A DNA stretch of 7,135 nucleotides from CAYJEQ01 sp964369235 (GTDB lineage Bacteria > Bacillota > Clostridia > Oscillospirales > Ruminococcaceae), in contig CAYJEQ010000095.1 in NCBI GenBank assembly GCA_964369235.1, forward strand, positions 1 through 7,135, written 5' to 3'. The notes under the pieces are model-generated. The model searched no databases and was not told the origin of the DNA. It saw only the letters and a program-made list of their open reading frames with translations. The translations under genes and the position numbers were made by a program. Of the stretch, positions 5,915 to 7,135 are shown piece after piece; the first letter of the stretch is position 1, and the number at the start of each line of letters is the position of its first letter.

Positions 5915-6904
5915 TTATTTCTTTCTCCCATTAGAAGGCTTAACAATAATAATTGGGTTATAGGGTAGAGAGTCGTCAATAGGTATAATAGGTAGGGTGG
6001 TAACTCCCTTTTCCATAAGATATTCATTATTACAGTGGTGGAACTGCTCAATGGCAGATTTCATAAAGGTGGTGATATCATCTTTACTCCTAGTGGGGTT
6101 TATGGCATTAGGTGGAACAGAGGCGCCTGTAATATAGTAGTACTGCCCTAGTGTACCCTTAACTTCTTCACTGCGAAGCTGTGCAGTAATAGGAATAGAG
6201 TGACCGAAGATGTACATCTCAAATATATGGTTGTGAGATATACTGCTGTCATCACTAACTAGATAGAAAAGTATATTACGACTGGTATCTGATAGGACAA
6301 TATTGCTGTGCTTAAAATCAAATTTTCTTCCAAGTCCATTAATACTATATAAAAATGCCTTCCACTTATGGTCTAGGTTATGAGAGTATAGCCTAGACAC
6401 TGATAAAGGTAGTGTGGCATCAAAGGAGCTAGTAGGTAGGCTAGTTTGCTCTTCTAGGATAACTGTTTTTGGTGACCTAGCAGTCTTCCAAGAGCTAATA
6501 CCTAATACTACTGGAATAATAGCAAATAAATCAGGGTGGTCAAATGTATTGGGGAATAGATTATAAAAGAAATATCCAGTAAAACTATAATAAGCAAAAA
6601 AGAAAAGACACACAGATAATATATACCATATATAGGAGGGGAGATTTTTAAGGGTGACGCCCTCCCCTTTATAATAGGAGAGGGTAGTGTTTATAATCTC
6701 AACAAATAGGAATATAGTAATTAGGGTTAAAATAATAGCCACTATCTCAGGCTGGAAAAATAAAGATATGGAGCGACCGGTAAATAACCTTAATAAGAAT
6801 ACAAGTATAATGGCAATGACTATACATATAAAGTATAAAGCGATGGATTTAAAGATTTGGAGGAGAAGTGAGGTAGGTTTCTTAATGGGGGGGATTGTAT
6901 TCAT
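5915..6904 (-). CDS. Unrecognised membrane protein, four predicted helices plus soluble C-terminal domain
   Basis: I do not recognise this 329-residue protein. Hydrophobic stretches suggest four membrane helices at about 18-41, 53-74, 90-112 and 124-138. Lysines and arginines before helix 1, between helices 2 and 3, and after helix 4 put both ends in the cytoplasm. The remaining 190 residues (about 140-329) are soluble, look rich in beta strands (for example NILFYLVSDDS, FEMYIFGHSIPIT, QYYYITGASVPP), and end in a basic tail, NGRKK. No catalytic motif or signal peptide is evident. The ATG has AAAGAAAGG (minus strand, 6924-6916) 11 bases upstream and a promoter behind it (6941-6969). It is a single-gene unit convergent with ribF, with neighbour-like codon use (CTA, TTA and AGA common), so recent transfer is not indicated. 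Confidence 0.85.
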   Translation of the reverse strand: MNTIPPIKKPTSLLLQIFKSIALYFICIVIAIILVFLLRLFTGRSISLFFQPEIVAIILTLITIFLFVEIINTTLSYYKGEGVTLKNLPSYIWYILSVCLFFFAYYSFTGYFFYNLFPNTFDHPDLFAIIPVVLGISSWKTARSPKTVILEEQTSLPTSSFDATLPLSVSRLYSHNLDHKWKAFLYSINGLGRKFDFKHSNIVLSDTSRNILFYLVSDDSSISHNHIFEMYIFGHSIPITAQLRSEEVKGTLGQYYYITGASVPPNAINPTRSKDDITTFMKSAIEQFHHCNNEYLMEKGVTTLPIIPIDDSLPYNPIIIVKPSNGRKK

Positions 6905-6937
6905 TATAGTAACGACCTTTCTTTGTAATATATAATG

Positions 6938-6951
6938 TATAGTATACTATA
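6938..6951. promoter_or_regulatory. 14-bp perfect palindrome over the minus-strand -10
   Basis: TATAGTATACTATA is a perfect 14-bp inverted repeat that includes the -10 hexamer of the minus-strand promoter (6941-6946 on the plus strand). Its position is typical of a repressor operator, but its A+T-only-like composition makes chance more likely than for a mixed sequence. Confidence 0.4.
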
Positions 6952-6969
6952 GAGGGAGCAGAGTAGCAA
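6941..6969 (-). promoter_or_regulatory. Promoter for the minus-strand membrane protein gene
   Basis: On the minus strand TTGCTA (6969-6964) and TATACT (6946-6941) are separated by exactly 17 bp. They match the vegetative consensus at four and five of six positions. Transcription would start near 6934, giving a leader of about 30 bases that contains the Shine-Dalgarno sequence. The -35 overlaps the first of the tandem repeats. Confidence 0.65.
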
Positions 6970-7017
6970 GATTACAACCTAATCAAGATTACAACATAAT
7001 CAAGATTATGGCATAAC
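6967..7017. repeat. Three tandem 17-bp repeats, operator-like
   Basis: There are three contiguous units: CAAGATTACAACCTAAT (6967-6983), CAAGATTACAACATAAT (6984-7000) and CAAGATTATGGCATAAC (7001-7017). The first two differ at one base; the third is degenerate in its second half. The first two units, each with the C that follows it, contain an inverted repeat GATTA-5-TAATC; the third instead has TTATG-G-CATAA. Repeated dyads next to a promoter suggest cooperative binding by a dimeric regulator. Confidence 0.7.
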
Positions 7018-7060
7018 TAGGTGACTTTACAAAATAAAATGATAAAACCTACAAAAACTA

Positions 7061-7089
7061 TTGACATTACATTGTGTACATGATATAAT
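7061..7089 (+). promoter_or_regulatory. Near-perfect extended -10 promoter firing out of the window
   Basis: TTGACA (7061-7066) and TATAAT (7084-7089) are both perfect consensus hexamers with 17-bp spacing. An upstream TG (7081-7082) makes an extended -10, and the A-rich stretch 7029-7058 resembles an UP element. The spacer contains the dyad TACA-TTG-TGTA (7068-7078), a possible repressor site. The predicted start is near 7095. No complete gene follows within the window. Confidence 0.9.
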
Positions 7090-7120
7090 AGCTAAGCTGT
7101 CAAGGACGGTGAGCAACTTA

Positions 7121-7129
7121 AAAGGTGGG
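7121..7129 (+). promoter_or_regulatory. Probable ribosome binding site of the next gene
   Basis: AAAGGTGGG lies about 26 bases after the predicted transcription start and 6 bases before the right edge, so an ATG just outside the window would be well spaced. A GTG at 7109 opens a frame to the edge, but the AAGGA in front of it (7102-7106) is only two bases away, so it is less convincing. Confidence 0.5.
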
Positions 7130-7135
7130 TTTGAA

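Noticed and set aside
6687..6935. 82-codon plus-strand frame opposite the membrane protein gene
   Set aside because: It is antisense to the membrane helices; hydrophobic composition mirrors the real gene and there is no supporting start signal.
6967..7017. CRISPR array
   Set aside because: The three 17-bp units are directly adjacent with no spacers; they are simple tandem repeats.

Overview
The window looks like a chromosomal segment of a low-to-moderate G+C Bacillota. The gene order infB–rbfA–nrnA–truB–ribF is the classic translation/RNA-metabolism cluster of that phylum. Ribosome binding sites are of the AAAGGA/AGAAAGG type. I lean towards Clostridia (perhaps Oscillospirales) because of the disordered Asn/Arg-rich N-terminus of IF-2 and a GGGGC-armed palindrome between genes, but this placement is an inference. 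Leucine is often encoded by CTA, and the tetranucleotide CTAG, rare in many bacteria, is common here.

Layout. Positions 1-2245 (+) hold infB without its 5' end, interrupted by a 10-N assembly gap inside the GTPase P-loop region. Positions 2246-2588 are an unusually long gap without a gene, holding a large imperfect palindrome, a weak promoter candidate and two leader hairpins ahead of rbfA. Then follow rbfA (2589-2927), nrnA (2966-3925), truB (4005-4898, TTG start) and ribF (4934-5851), closely spaced and probably co-transcribed. A 16-bp G·U-containing RNA hairpin lies between nrnA and truB. A bidirectional terminator (5857-5899) closes the operon and also serves a convergent gene on the minus strand (5915-6904), an unrecognised four-helix membrane protein. 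Upstream of that gene (6905-7135) is a divergent control region. It has a minus-strand promoter overlapped by a 14-bp palindrome, three tandem 17-bp repeats, and a near-perfect extended -10 promoter firing rightwards into a gene that begins beyond the window.

How the genes fit together. IF-2 delivers initiator tRNA, RbfA matures the 30S subunit, NrnA degrades nanoRNAs and dephosphorylates pAp, TruB makes Ψ55 in tRNA, and RibF makes FMN and FAD. This is housekeeping. The best candidates for something undescribed are the membrane protein with its operator-like repeats, and the structured RNA elements within the operon. I found no CRISPR array, transposase, tRNA or rRNA.
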